Assembly (NCBI RefSeq): GCF_011752525.1
Contig: NZ_VWXI01000007.1
Span: 1 to 64,000, forward strand
DNA: 64,000 nucleotides
From: Pantoea sp. Cy-639
GTDB taxonomy: Bacteria; Pseudomonadota; Gammaproteobacteria; Pseudomonadales; Pseudomonadaceae
Reading direction: 5' to 3'
A program made the position numbers and the translations under genes. The notes below the pieces were generated by a model. It made no database searches. It was not told the origin of the DNA and was given only the letters and a program-made list of their open reading frames with translations. Of this stretch, positions 1 to 8,860 are shown in pieces (the first letter of the stretch is position 1; each line of letters starts with the position of its first letter).

Positions 1-38
1 TTCGTGAGTGAGGGACAGTGCTTTTGCTAGGCGCATAA

Positions 39-72
39 AAAATCCGATGCTCGTTTCCAAGCATCGGATTTT
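39..72 (-). terminator. Rho-independent terminator downstream of serA
   Basis: A perfect 13-bp stem (39-51 pairing with 60-72, around an 8-nt loop) is flanked by A-runs on the left, which become a U-tract in the leftward transcript. It lies about 90 nt past the serA stop. The reverse side also ends in TTTT, so it may work in both directions. A second small hairpin (99-104 with 109-114) sits between it and serA. Nothing else is visible in bases 1-159. Confidence 0.8.
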
Positions 73-159
73 GCGGCCTACGGGCTAAAGCTCAAAGCGT
101 CAGTCTTAACTGACTGGCATTAGCCACCAGGGCCTCCCTTTTTCATGCAGCGGTCAGGC

Positions 160-1389
160 TCAGAACAGGACGCGAGAGCGGATGGTGCCCTTGACGTGCT
201 GCAGCTTCTCTTGTGCAAGGTCCGAGTATTCGGCATCCACGTCGATCACCACGTAACCGACCTTCTCGTCGGTCTGCAGGAACTGGCCGGAGATGTTGAT
301 GCCGTTTTCGGCGAACACCTTGTTGATCTCGCTGAGCACGCCCGGGATGTTCTCGTGGATGTGCAGCAGGCGGTGCTTGCCCGGGTGCGCCGGCAGGGCT
401 ACTTCCGGGAAGTTGACCGACGACACCGAGGTACCGTTGTCGCTGTACTTGACCAGCTTCTCGGCTACTTCCAGGCCGATGTTGGCCTGGGCCTCGGCGG
501 TGGAACCACCGATGTGCGGGGTCAGGATCACGTTGTCCAGGCCGCGCAGCGGGCTTTCGAACTCTTCGTCGTTGGAGCGCGGCTCGACCGGGAACACGTC
601 GATGGCGGCGCCGATCAGGTGCTTGTCCTTGATCGCGGCGGCCAGGTGGTCCAGCTCGACCACGGTGCCACGGGCAGCGTTGATCAGGATCGCGCCTTTC
701 TTCATCGCGCGGATTTCCTTCTCGCCGATCATCCACTGGGTGGATGGCAGCTCAGGGACGTGCAGCGAGACGATGTCGGCCAGACCCAGCAGTTCGGTCA
801 GGCTGGTGACCTGGGTGGCGTTGCCCAGCGGCAGCTTGGTCAGCGGGTCGTAGAAGTACACCTGCATGCCCAGGCTCTCGGCCAGGACCGACAGCTGGGT
901 ACCGATCGAGCCGTAGCCGACGATGCCCAGTTTCTTGCCACGGATCTCGAAGGAGTTGGCCGCGCTCTTGATCCAGCCGCCACGGTGGCAGGAAGCGTTC
1001 TTCTCGGGGATGCCGCGCAGCAGCAGGATGGCTTCGGCCAGCACCAGCTCGGCGACCGAACGGGTGTTGGAGTACGGTGCGTTGAACACCGCGATGCCGC
1101 GTTCGCGGGCCGCGTTCAGGTCGACCTGGTTGGTGCCGATGCAGAAGCAGCCTACCGCGACCAGTTTCTTCGCACAGTCGAAGACCTCTTCGGTCAGCTG
1201 GGTACGAGAGCGGATACCGATGAAGTGGGCATCGGCGATCTTTTCCTTCAGCTCGGCGTCCGGCAGCGAGCCGGTGAGGTATTCGATGTTGCTGTAGCCG
1301 GCAGCCTTGAGGGTGTCCACTGCATTCTGGTGGACGCCTTCGAGAAGAAGGAACCTGATCTTGCTCTTGTCGAGAGAAGTCTTGCTCAT
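160..1389 (-). CDS. serA: D-3-phosphoglycerate dehydrogenase SerA
   Basis: It oxidises 3-phosphoglycerate to 3-phosphohydroxypyruvate with NAD, the first step of phosphorylated serine biosynthesis in the cytoplasm. The 409-aa length fits the gamma-proteobacterial SerA type. The N-terminal substrate domain begins near FLLLEGVHQNAVD. The Rossmann motif is GIVGYGSIGTQL near residue 155. Catalytic features are present: the NAARG segment, VEPRSNDEEF, and the His in TPHIGGST. An ACT domain occupies roughly residues 335-409 (LLHIHENIPGVL), where serine feedback inhibition is known to act in this family. The gene is divergent from an FAD dehydrogenase that probably removes its by-product D-2-hydroxyglutarate. 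A clear terminator follows. Confidence 0.97.
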   Translation of the reverse strand: MSKTSLDKSKIRFLLLEGVHQNAVDTLKAAGYSNIEYLTGSLPDAELKEKIADAHFIGIRSRTQLTEEVFDCAKKLVAVGCFCIGTNQVDLNAARERGIAVFNAPYSNTRSVAELVLAEAILLLRGIPEKNASCHRGGWIKSAANSFEIRGKKLGIVGYGSIGTQLSVLAESLGMQVYFYDPLTKLPLGNATQVTSLTELLGLADIVSLHVPELPSTQWMIGEKEIRAMKKGAILINAARGTVVELDHLAAAIKDKHLIGAAIDVFPVEPRSNDEEFESPLRGLDNVILTPHIGGSTAEAQANIGLEVAEKLVKYSDNGTSVSSVNFPEVALPAHPGKHRLLHIHENIPGVLSEINKVFAENGINISGQFLQTDEKVGYVVIDVDAEYSDLAQEKLQHVKGTIRSRVLF

Positions 1390-1474
1390 CTGCTTAAACC
1401 TGTATCCCGGAGAAAAATGGCGAGAGGGGGTGAAGCGGCGCGGCGTCGGGCCTTAGCACGAACGGCGGGAGGGC

Positions 1475-1486
1475 TATGCTAGCATA
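1475..1486. promoter_or_regulatory. 12-bp perfect palindrome in the serA/D2HGDH divergent region
   Basis: TATGCTAGCATA is a perfect palindrome 86 nt upstream of serA and 76 nt upstream of the D2HGDH start. Because it is self-complementary, a -10-like TATGCT hexamer reads in both directions. On the plus strand, TTAGCA lies 16 nt upstream of it. It could be a shared promoter core or an operator; nothing decides between them. Confidence 0.35.
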
Positions 1487-1561
1487 CGCGACCCGGTCTG
1501 AGCTTATCCCGACAGGTGAAGCGTGCTCAGGGTGACTATGAATAAGTCGAGAGTTCCAGCG

Positions 1562-2959
1562 ATGACCCAACGTGCGGTAATTGATGAGCTGATGACCCTG
1601 GTCGACCCTGGCAAGGTCCTTGTCGATCCCGCCTCGCTCGAGGCTTACGGCAAGGATTGGACCAAGCATTACCCGCCCGCGCCGAGCGCCATCGTCTTCC
1701 CCCGATCCATCGAGCAGGTTCAAGCCATCGTGCATTGGGCCAACCGGCACAAGATCGGCCTGGTGCCCTCTGGTGGGCGCACCGGGTTGTCGGGCGCGGC
1801 GGTGGCCGCCCACGGCGAAGTGGTGGTGGCCTTCGACGCCATGAACCAGATCCTTGCCTTCGACGAGTTCGACCGCACCGTGACCTGCCAGCCGGGGGTG
1901 ATCACCCACCAGTTGCAGCAGTTCGCCGAGGACCACGGGCTCTATTACCCCGTGGACTTCGCCTCCTCGGGCTCAAGCCAGATAGGCGGCAACATCGGCA
2001 CCAACGCCGGCGGGATCAAGGTGATTCGCTACGGCATGACCCGCAACTGGGTGGCAGGCCTGAAGGTGGTCACCGGCAAGGGCGAGCTGCTGGAGCTGAA
2101 CAAGGACCTGGTCAAGAACGCCACAGGCTACGACCTGCGCCAGCTGTTCATCGGTGCCGAGGGGACGCTGGGCTTCGTGGTCGAGGCGACCATGCGCCTG
2201 GACCGCGCGCCACGCAACCTCACCGCGATGGTGCTGGGCACGCCCGACTTCGACGCGATCATGCCGGTGCTGCACGCGTTCCAGGGCGCGCTCGACCTGA
2301 CGGCGTTCGAGTTCTTTTCCGACAAGGGCCTGGCCAAGATCATGGCCCGCGGCGACGTGCCGGCCCCGTTCGCCAGCGACTGCCCGTTCTATGCCCTGCT
2401 GGAGTTCGAGGCCAGCAACGAGGCGGTGGCCAGCCAGGCGCTGGCTACCTTCGAGCACTGCGTCGAGCAAGGCTGGGTGCTGGACGGCGTGATGAGCCAG
2501 AGCGAGACGCAGTTGAAGAACCTGTGGAAGCTGCGCGAGTACCTGTCCGAGACCATCTCCCACTGGACACCGTACAAGAACGACATCTCGGTCACCGTGT
2601 CGAAAGTGCCGGCGTTCCTGCGCGATATCGACGCCATCGTCGGCGAGCATTATCCCGACTACGAAGTGGTCTGGTATGGCCATATCGGCGATGGCAACCT
2701 GCACCTGAACATCCTCAAGCCCGAACACATGACCAAGGATGCTTTCTTCGCCTCCTGCACCAAGGTCAACAAGTGGGTGTTCGAGACGGTCCAGCGCTAC
2801 AACGGCTCGATCTCCGCCGAACATGGCGTGGGCCTGACCAAGCGCGACTACCTGGGCTACAGCCGCTCGGCGGATGAAATCGCCTGCATGAAGGCGATCA
2901 AGGCGGTGTTCGACCCGAACGGCATCATGAATCCGGGTAAGATCTTCGCTCCCGAATAA
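1562..2959 (+). CDS. FAD-dependent D-2-hydroxyglutarate dehydrogenase (FAD-binding oxidase/transferase family)
   Basis: A 465-aa flavoprotein of the PCMH/vanillyl-alcohol-oxidase fold. The N-terminal FAD domain (about residues 35-220) includes PSGGRTGLSGAAV and the SSGSSQIGGNIGTNAGG segment. The C-terminal FAD-oxidase domain carries the metal/substrate motif GHIGDGNLHLN and the terminal SAEHGVGLTK and MNPGKIFAP signatures. The chosen start is the third in-frame ATG (MTQRAVIDEL), which matches the usual family N-terminus; earlier ATGs would add 13 residues. The position beside serA fits D2HGDH, known in Pseudomonas stutzeri to recycle the D-2-hydroxyglutarate made by SerA. A glycolate oxidase GlcD-like role is the alternative. 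Confidence 0.85.
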   Translation: MTQRAVIDELMTLVDPGKVLVDPASLEAYGKDWTKHYPPAPSAIVFPRSIEQVQAIVHWANRHKIGLVPSGGRTGLSGAAVAAHGEVVVAFDAMNQILAFDEFDRTVTCQPGVITHQLQQFAEDHGLYYPVDFASSGSSQIGGNIGTNAGGIKVIRYGMTRNWVAGLKVVTGKGELLELNKDLVKNATGYDLRQLFIGAEGTLGFVVEATMRLDRAPRNLTAMVLGTPDFDAIMPVLHAFQGALDLTAFEFFSDKGLAKIMARGDVPAPFASDCPFYALLEFEASNEAVASQALATFEHCVEQGWVLDGVMSQSETQLKNLWKLREYLSETISHWTPYKNDISVTVSKVPAFLRDIDAIVGEHYPDYEVVWYGHIGDGNLHLNILKPEHMTKDAFFASCTKVNKWVFETVQRYNGSISAEHGVGLTKRDYLGYSRSADEIACMKAIKAVFDPNGIMNPGKIFAPE

Positions 2960-2984
2960 AAAGCAGTATCCACAGGAGTCGGCC

Positions 2985-3650
2985 ATGAGTTACCAGCACC
3001 AGTACGTAGACGGCACCCGTATTCACTTCCCTCTGGGCAAGGTGGTGTGCATCGGCCGCAACTATGCCGAGCATGCCAAGGAGCTGGACAACCCTATCCC
3101 CAGCGAGCCATTGCTGTTCATCAAGCCAGGCAGTTGCGTGGTGCCGCTTGAGGGAGGCTTCAAGATCCCTACCGAGCGTGGCTCGGTACACTACGAGGCG
3201 GAAATCGCCGTGCTGCTGGGCAAGCCGCTGTCCACGCATCCGTCCGAGGAAGAAGTGCTCGATGCCATCTCCGGCTATGCGCCGGCGCTCGACCTGACCC
3301 TGCGCGATGTACAGGCCAGGCTCAAGGAGAAGGGCCTGCCCTGGGAACTGGCCAAGAGCTTCGACGGTGCCTGCGTGCTGCCGCCGTTCGTGTCGGCCGG
3401 TACCTACGAGGACCTCGCCGATATCGGTATCCGCCTGACCGTCAATGGCGATGTGCGCCAGGACGGCAACAGCGCGCTGATGCTCAACCCGATCGTGCCG
3501 ATGATCCAGTACATGGCGGCGCAGTTCTCGCTGCAGGCTGGCGACGTGATCCTCACCGGCACCCCGGCCGGCGTGGGGCCGTTCACGGTCGGCGATGAAC
3601 TGGTGCTGGAACTGACGGGCGTGAGCCGGTTCGAAGGCCGGGTGCTCTGA
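2985..3650 (+). CDS. Fumarylacetoacetate hydrolase family protein
   Basis: A 221-aa single-domain FAH-fold protein. The family includes acylpyruvate hydrolases and oxaloacetate tautomerase/decarboxylases (FAHD1/YcgM type). The motif GRNYAEHAKEL near the N-terminus and the acidic metal site in VHYEAEIAVLLGK (about residue 69) are present, as are the PALDLTLRD segment and the C-terminal TGTPAGVGP loop. It starts 25 nt after the D2HGDH stop with a good AGGAG-type ribosome site, so the two are probably co-transcribed. The substrate cannot be read from sequence. Oxaloacetate enol tautomerase or acylpyruvase activity is a reasonable guess by family. Confidence 0.85.
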   Translation: MSYQHQYVDGTRIHFPLGKVVCIGRNYAEHAKELDNPIPSEPLLFIKPGSCVVPLEGGFKIPTERGSVHYEAEIAVLLGKPLSTHPSEEEVLDAISGYAPALDLTLRDVQARLKEKGLPWELAKSFDGACVLPPFVSAGTYEDLADIGIRLTVNGDVRQDGNSALMLNPIVPMIQYMAAQFSLQAGDVILTGTPAGVGPFTVGDELVLELTGVSRFEGRVL

Positions 3651-3786
3651 CCCGGTAGCGGCGACGGTACGCACCTGCCGTCGCCGGTATTGCCGTTTTT
3701 TTCACAAACGATCCGGATAATCCAGAAATTCCCGTATCTTTGCCGGCGATGGGCTAACCTTCCCCGCATTTCCAGGATCCGTATCA

Positions 3787-4713
3787 ATGGCCACCCCTTC
3801 CAATACCTCCCATCCGCCAGTTCCCAAGCGGCGCTTGCTGCGTCGCTGGTCGACCTGGCTGGTCGCCGTGGCGATCATCGCCTATGTCCTCGTGGCAGCC
3901 ATGCACTGGGACGACCGCGGGCTGCTATGGATAAAGGAAGGCTTCGAGACCCAGGCCGAGCGCCAGGAAAGCATCTGGTTGCCGGACTATGTCGTGGACA
4001 TCGACGCCAAGCCGTTGCCGGGCATGGAGCGCGACGAGGCGTCGGACCTTGCGTTCAGCCCGCACACCCGCACGCTGTTCACCGTCATGGGCAAGCACCC
4101 GTTCCTGGCCGAGCTCACGCTCGATGGCGACGTGCTGCGCAAGATTCCCCTGGTCGGTTGGTCCAATCCGGAAGGCGTGGCCGTGCTCGAGGACGGGCAT
4201 ATCGCAATCGTCGATGAACGCAACCATGACCTGGTCATCGTCAAGGTGGATGCCAGCACCACTTCGCTGAACCGCGCCGACTATCCAAGCCACGACCTGG
4301 GTGATGGCGACAAGGGCAACAAGGGATTCGAGGGCATTGCCTGGGATGCCATGCGCCAGCGCCTGATCATTGGCGAGGAGCGGCCGCCGAAGCTGTACAC
4401 CTGGAATACCGATGGGCGTAGCCCGCTGCAGGGCGACAAGCAGCCATTGCCGAACGATGAGCTCGACCTGCGCAACCTGTCCGCCCTGAGCGTCGATTCG
4501 CGCACCGGCCACCTGCTGGTCCTGTCGGCGGATTCCAACCTGCTGCTGGAACTGGACGAGAAAGGCGACCAGGTCAGCTTCATGACCTTGCTCGGTGGTT
4601 TCAATGGCTTGAAGAACACTATCCCGCGTGCCGAAGGCGTGGCCATGGATGACCAGGGCACCCTGTATTTCGTCAGCGAACCCAACCTGTTCTACCGTTT
4701 CCGCAAGCCCTGA
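3787..4713 (+). CDS. SdiA-regulated-domain (YjiK-like) beta-propeller protein, copy 1
   Basis: A 308-aa protein with a basic N-terminus (KRRLLRRW) followed by one hydrophobic segment at about residues 22-38 (LVAVAIIAYVLVAAM), giving a membrane anchor or uncleaved signal with the remainder outside the cytoplasm. The rest is the SdiA-regulated family fold, an NHL-like propeller. Typical segments are SDLAFSPHTRTLFTV, NPEGVAVLEDG, GNKGFEGIAWD and the end EGVAMDDQGTLYFVSEPNLFY. It sits in tandem with a paralogue 52 nt downstream that has the same repeat landmarks. No biochemical function is established for the family. Confidence 0.8.
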   Translation: MATPSNTSHPPVPKRRLLRRWSTWLVAVAIIAYVLVAAMHWDDRGLLWIKEGFETQAERQESIWLPDYVVDIDAKPLPGMERDEASDLAFSPHTRTLFTVMGKHPFLAELTLDGDVLRKIPLVGWSNPEGVAVLEDGHIAIVDERNHDLVIVKVDASTTSLNRADYPSHDLGDGDKGNKGFEGIAWDAMRQRLIIGEERPPKLYTWNTDGRSPLQGDKQPLPNDELDLRNLSALSVDSRTGHLLVLSADSNLLLELDEKGDQVSFMTLLGGFNGLKNTIPRAEGVAMDDQGTLYFVSEPNLFYRFRKP

Positions 4714-4765
4714 AACCCGGGTTGCGCATGAGGCATTAAGCTTCGCTTCAGTTGGCGATGGTTAG

Positions 4766-5701
4766 ATGCCGGCTCCTTTCGCCAAGCTTGCCCTCATGCG
4801 CCGTCATCTTTCCCATCGCCTGATCCTTGTCTACCTCGCCTGTGTCGCGCTGTTCGTCGTGGGCGTGACAGGACAACACCTGCGCTTGTTCGAGCGCGGC
4901 TGGTTCAACCTGCGGACCTGGTGGCAGCCAGCCGAGCAAGGCATTGGCCTGGAGCGCTACCAGGCCGTGATCCAGGCGCAACCGATCGACGGGCTGGACG
5001 ACGACCTCTCGGCGCTGACCTACGACCCGGACCGCAAGACCCTGTTCACCGTCACCAATGCCCGATCCGAGCTGATCGAGCTGTCGCTGGACGGACGCAT
5101 CCTGCGGCGCGTGCCGCTGACCGCTTTCGGCGACCCTGAAGCGGTGGAGTATGTGGCGCCCAACAGCTACGTGATCACCGACGAGCGCGAGCAACGGCTG
5201 ATCCGGGTGCGCCTGGATGACGCTACGCAGGTCCTCGACGCTGGCACTGCCGAGCAGCTTTCACTGGGCATTGGCCTGAACGGCAACAAAGGTTTCGAGG
5301 GGCTGGCCTACGACTCGACCGGCAAGCGTCTGTTCGTGGCCAAGGAGCGTGATCCGATGGTGATCTACGAGGTGCACGGCTTCCCGCATGGCGACCCTGA
5401 AAAGCCCTACGCGGTGCATGTGGCGCAGGACCCCAAGCGTGACCGGCGGCTATTCGTGCGCGACTTGTCGAGCCTGCAGTTCGACGAGCGCAGTGGGCAC
5501 CTGCTGGTGTTGTCGGATGAGTCGCGCCTGGTGCTGGAGCTGGATGTGCACGGCAGGCCGCTGAGTACCCTGTCGTTGAGCAAGGGCGCTCATGGTTTGC
5601 GGCGGACGGTGCCACAAGCGGAGGGCATGGCGATGGACGAGGCGGGGACCCTGTACCTGGTCAGCGAGCCGAACCTGTTCTACGTGTTTCGCCAACCCTG
5701 A
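4766..5701 (+). CDS. SdiA-regulated-domain (YjiK-like) beta-propeller protein, copy 2
   Basis: A 311-aa paralogue of the preceding gene. It shares the order LSALTYDPDRKTLFTV, GDPEAVEYV, GNKGFEGLAYD, RSGHLLVLSDES and the ending EGMAMDEAGTLYLVSEPNLFY. A hydrophobic segment near residues 19-36 (ILVYLACVALFVVGVTG) again suggests a signal anchor. The start is uncertain: 4766 adds ten residues before the ATG at 4796, and neither has a strong Shine-Dalgarno. The two copies look like an old tandem duplication, since the flanks are conserved only in motif and not base by base. Function unknown; probably extracytoplasmic. Confidence 0.8.
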   Translation: MPAPFAKLALMRRHLSHRLILVYLACVALFVVGVTGQHLRLFERGWFNLRTWWQPAEQGIGLERYQAVIQAQPIDGLDDDLSALTYDPDRKTLFTVTNARSELIELSLDGRILRRVPLTAFGDPEAVEYVAPNSYVITDEREQRLIRVRLDDATQVLDAGTAEQLSLGIGLNGNKGFEGLAYDSTGKRLFVAKERDPMVIYEVHGFPHGDPEKPYAVHVAQDPKRDRRLFVRDLSSLQFDERSGHLLVLSDESRLVLELDVHGRPLSTLSLSKGAHGLRRTVPQAEGMAMDEAGTLYLVSEPNLFYVFRQP

Positions 5702-5705
5702 TGCC

Positions 5706-5773
5706 ATCGCGGGGCAAGCCCGCTCCCACGCCAGTCCTTAGAGAGCTGCGTGGGAGCGGGCTTGCCCCGCGAT
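5706..5773. repeat. REP pair (inverted, P. putida type)
   Basis: Two perfect 26-nt inverted arms (5706-5731 and 5748-5773) carry the sequence GTGGGAGCGGGCTTGCCCCG and its complement around a 16-nt loop. They lie between the convergent propeller gene and rpiA. The same unit occurs singly at 8129 and 23679 and in a degraded pair at 36830. Such paired units are typical of Pseudomonas REP elements and could also act as a transcription barrier here. Confidence 0.85.
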
Positions 5774-5787
5774 ACGCTCTGGCCTGT

Positions 5788-6462
5788 TTACTCGGCCTTG
5801 AGGGTCTTCACGCCTTCACCGGTGCCCAGCAGCAGCACGTCGGCCGGGCGAGCAGCGAACAGGCCGTTGGTGACCACGCCGACGATGGCGTTGATCTGGC
5901 TTTCCAGCTCCACCGGGTTGGTGATCTGCAGGTTGTGCACGTCCAGGATGACGTTGCCGTTGTCGGTCACCACGCCTTCGCGGTAGACCGGATCGCCACC
6001 CAGCTTGACCAGCTGGCGCGCCACGTGGCTGCGGGCCATGGGAATGACCTCGACCGGCAGCGGGAAAGCGCCCAGCACTGGCACCAGCTTGCTGGCATCG
6101 GCAATGCAGATGAAGGTACGGGCCACTGCCGCGACGATCTTCTCGCGGGTCAGGGCCGCGCCGCCGCCCTTGATCAGGTTGAGATGGGCGTCGCTCTCGT
6201 CGGCGCCGTCGACGTAGAACTCCAGCTCGCTGACGCTGTTCAGCTCGTACACCGGGATGCCATGGCCCTTCAGGCGCTGCGCGGTGGCCTCGGAGCTGGC
6301 GACGGCGCCGTCGAAGGCGGTCTTGTGCTGGGCCAGGGCGTCGATGAAGAAGTTGGCGGTCGAACCGGTACCGACGCCGATCACGCTCTTCTCATCCAGC
6401 TTGGGGAGGATGAGGTCGACAGCGGCCTGGGCGACGGCCTGTTTGAGTTGGTCCTGGGTCAT
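5788..6462 (-). CDS. rpiA: Ribose-5-phosphate isomerase A
   Basis: It interconverts ribose-5-phosphate and ribulose-5-phosphate in the pentose phosphate pathway. The product is 224 aa starting at MTQDQLKQ, the usual family length and N-terminus; an upstream in-frame extension of 55 codons is rich in atypical residues and was rejected. Signature segments are [12 protein letters not shown] (phosphate loop, about residues 29-40), the catalytic-region VDGADESD and [12 protein letters not shown]. The end [12 protein letters not shown] is typical. It is divergent from ilvA, an arrangement common in Pseudomonas. Confidence 0.96.
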   Translation of the reverse strand: MTQDQLKQAVAQAAVDLILPKLDEKSVIGVGTGSTANFFIDALAQHKTAFDGAVASSEATAQRLKGHGIPVYELNSVSELEFYVDGADESDAHLNLIKGGGAALTREKIVAAVARTFICIADASKLVPVLGAFPLPVEVIPMARSHVARQLVKLGGDPVYREGVVTDNGNVILDVHNLQITNPVELESQINAIVGVVTNGLFAARPADVLLLGTGEGVKTLKAE

Positions 6463-6595
6463 GCGGGCTCCGGGTGGGGCAGGGCGGGTTGCAAAGTTGC
6501 CTAGTATAGCGGCTCCCGCGGCTTTGCTGTGGTCGCCCGACGTAGCGCTGCGGTAGACTCCCAGGCCTTGTCCCGCGGCCCAGTGATGCTTTCCG

Positions 6596-8110
6596 ATGCT
6601 CGAACAGTACGTCAAGAAGATCCTCACCTCGCGCGTCTACGACGTTGCCGTCGAAACCCCGCTGCACAGTGCCGGCCAGTTGAGCAAGCGCCTGGGCAAC
6701 ACGGTCCTGCTCAAGCGCGAGGACCTGCAGCCGGTGTTCTCGTTCAAGATCCGCGGGGCCTACAACAAGCTGGCGCAACTGAGCGCGCAGGAACTGGCCC
6801 GTGGCGTGGTCACCGCCTCGGCCGGCAACCACGCCCAGGGCGTGGCCCTGGCGGCCCGCGAGCTGGGGATCAAGGCCACCATCGTGATGCCCAAGACCAC
6901 CCCGGAAATCAAGGTCGAGGGTGTGCGCTCGCGCGGCGGAAAAGTGGTGCTGCATGGCGACTCGTTCCCCGAGGCCCTGGCCTATTCGCTGAAGCTGGTC
7001 GAGGAGAAGGGCTTCGTCTATATCCACCCCTATGACGATCCGCACACCATCGCCGGCCAGGGCACCGTGGCCATGGAGATTCTCCGCCAGCACCCGGGCC
7101 AGCTGGACGCGATCTTCGTGCCGGTAGGCGGCGGCGGCCTGATTGCCGGCATCGCGGCCTATGTGAAATACCTGCGCCCGGAAATCAAGGTGATCGGCGT
7201 CGAGCCGGACGACTCCAACTGTCTCCAGGCCGCGATGGCGGCGGGCGAGCGCGTGGTGCTGCCGCAGGTCGGGCTGTTCGCCGATGGCGTGGCAGTGGCG
7301 CAGATCGGCCAGCACACCTTCGACATCTGCCGTCACCATGTCGACGAGGTGATCACCGTCAGCACCGACGAGATCTGCGCGGCAATCAAGGATATCTACG
7401 ACGATACCCGCTCGATCACCGAACCTGCCGGTGCACTGGGCGTGGCTGGGATCAAGAAGTACGTCGAGCTCAAGGGCGTGTCCGGGCAGACCCTGGTGGC
7501 CATCGATTCGGGCGCCAACGTCAACTTCGACCGCCTGCGCCATGTTGCCGAGCGTGCCGAACTGGGCGAGAAACGCGAGGCGATCATCGCCGTGACCATC
7601 CCCGAGCGTCCGGGCAGCTTCAAGGCCTTCTGCGAGGCCATCGGCAAGCGCCAGATCACCGAGTTCAACTACCGCAAGCACACCTCGGACGAGGCGCACA
7701 TCTTCGTCGGGGTGCAGACCCATCCGGAGACCGACCCTCGCGCGGCGCTGGTGCAGCAACTGAGCGAACAAGGCTTCCCGGTCATCGACCTGACCGACAA
7801 CGAACTGGCCAAGCTGCACATCCGCCATATGGTCGGCGGCCACTCGGCGGGGGCCAGCGACGAGATGGTGCTGCGCTTCGAGTTCCCCGAGCGCCCGGGG
7901 GCACTGTTCAATTTCCTCAACAAGCTGGGTGGGCGCTGGAACATCTCGATGTTCCACTACCGCAACCACGGCGCCGCCGACGGGCGTGTGGTCGCGGGCC
8001 TGCAGGTGCCGGAGGATGAGCGCCAGCAAGTGCCGGCGGCGTTGGCCAAGATCGGCTATCCGTACTGGGACGAGACCGAGAACCCGGCGTACCGGCTATT
8101 CTTGGGCTGA
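6596..8110 (+). CDS. ilvA: Biosynthetic threonine ammonia-lyase (threonine deaminase)
   Basis: It converts threonine to 2-oxobutyrate and ammonia, the committed step of isoleucine synthesis, using PLP. The length of 504 aa is normal for the long biosynthetic form. The PLP lysine lies in [11 protein letters not shown] (about residue 51), followed by [10 protein letters not shown] and the phosphate-binding [10 protein letters not shown] loop. The C-terminal third carries two ACT-like regulatory repeats (about residues 325-400 and 420-500; RPGSFKAF and RPGALFNF), which bind isoleucine/valine in the family. It is divergent from rpiA and separated from the next gene by a REP unit. Confidence 0.96.
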   Translation: MLEQYVKKILTSRVYDVAVETPLHSAGQLSKRLGNTVLLKREDLQPVFSFKIRGAYNKLAQLSAQELARGVVTASAGNHAQGVALAARELGIKATIVMPKTTPEIKVEGVRSRGGKVVLHGDSFPEALAYSLKLVEEKGFVYIHPYDDPHTIAGQGTVAMEILRQHPGQLDAIFVPVGGGGLIAGIAAYVKYLRPEIKVIGVEPDDSNCLQAAMAAGERVVLPQVGLFADGVAVAQIGQHTFDICRHHVDEVITVSTDEICAAIKDIYDDTRSITEPAGALGVAGIKKYVELKGVSGQTLVAIDSGANVNFDRLRHVAERAELGEKREAIIAVTIPERPGSFKAFCEAIGKRQITEFNYRKHTSDEAHIFVGVQTHPETDPRAALVQQLSEQGFPVIDLTDNELAKLHIRHMVGGHSAGASDEMVLRFEFPERPGALFNFLNKLGGRWNISMFHYRNHGAADGRVVAGLQVPEDERQQVPAALAKIGYPYWDETENPAYRLFLG

Positions 8111-8128
8111 TCGCGCCTCGATTCTGGC

Positions 8129-8153
8129 CGTGGGAGCGGGCTTGCCCCGCGAT
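8129..8153. repeat. Single REP unit
   Basis: This 25-nt unit is identical to one arm of the REP pair at 5749-5773. It sits 18 nt after the ilvA stop. Confidence 0.8.
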
Positions 8154-8193
8154 GAGGCGCTAGCGAAACAGCCTGTTGAAGGACAACTTGCAC

Positions 8194-8619
8194 ATGGAAC
8201 ACCTGACCACCCTCAAGACCTTGCACATCCTGGCCACCGCCCTGTTGCTGCTAGGCGGCCTGGGCCTGGCGATCTGGACCTGGCTGGCCCGGCGCAAGGG
8301 CGATGCCGATGCCTACGGCAAGCTGCTGCGGCGGCCGTTGGTGTTCGTCTGGCTGCTGATGGGGCTGTGCCTGATAAGCATGCCGTTCACCGGCTGGTGG
8401 CTGGTGCACTTGGTCGGCTGGCCCCTGGGGCAGACCTGGATACTGGCTTCCAGTGTCATCTATACCGTCGGCGCGTTCGCCGTGTGGTGGTTGCTGGTAC
8501 GCCTGAACCGCCTGCGCAAGGCCGAGGTGACAGGATTGAAGTTCACTTTGGCGCTGGCCCTGTTCAGTGGCGTGTGCTTCCTGTCCATCGCCGGGCTGAT
8601 GGGCGCCAAGCCGGTCTAA
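8194..8619 (+). CDS. DUF2269-type small integral membrane protein
   Basis: A 141-aa hydrophobic protein with about four transmembrane helices (TLHILATALLLLGGLGLAIW; VFVWLLMGLCLISMPF; ILASSVIYTVGAFAVWWLL; FTLALALFSGVCFLSIAGLM). Its N-terminal KTLHILA and general shape resemble the DUF2269 family, whose function is unknown. The start at 8194 was preferred over an in-frame TTG at 8176 because AAGGA lies 10 nt upstream of the ATG. It stands alone between ilvA and rppH, so context does not suggest a role. Confidence 0.7.
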   Translation: MEHLTTLKTLHILATALLLLGGLGLAIWTWLARRKGDADAYGKLLRRPLVFVWLLMGLCLISMPFTGWWLVHLVGWPLGQTWILASSVIYTVGAFAVWWLLVRLNRLRKAEVTGLKFTLALALFSGVCFLSIAGLMGAKPV

Positions 8620-8800
8620 GGCCCTGCATCCAGCCGGCAGAGCCAGTCTTGCCGGCACGCTCGAAGGTCATCGTCAGCCAGGCAGGCGCCTGCTGGCGAT
8701 CCCTTGGCAATGAGACGGGCAGCCAGTGTCCCGATCGAGCAAACAAAGGCCAGCCTCATACACAGATTTCATCTCGCCGCACATAAGCTTGGCGGGCGCG

Positions 8801-8830
8801 TTGCTGCACGCTCGGGCTTTGTGGAACAAT
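8801..8830 (+). promoter_or_regulatory. Possible sigma-70 promoter for rppH
   Basis: TTGCTG at 8801 and AACAAT at 8825 are separated by 18 nt and lie about 30 nt upstream of the rppH GTG start. The match to consensus is only moderate. The rest of the 8620-8860 gap shows no gene. Confidence 0.3.
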
Positions 8831-8860
8831 GCGGCGACATGCGTTTGCGAGGTTGCTGCC

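Noticed and set aside
145..1482. Long plus-strand open frame opposite serA
   Set aside because: Its residues (Val/Gln/Asp-rich, few hydrophobic blocks) come from the GC-biased third positions of serA. serA itself has complete family motifs.
4766..5701. Recent duplication of the SdiA-regulated propeller
   Set aside because: Shared motifs are clear but base identity is low, so the duplication is old.
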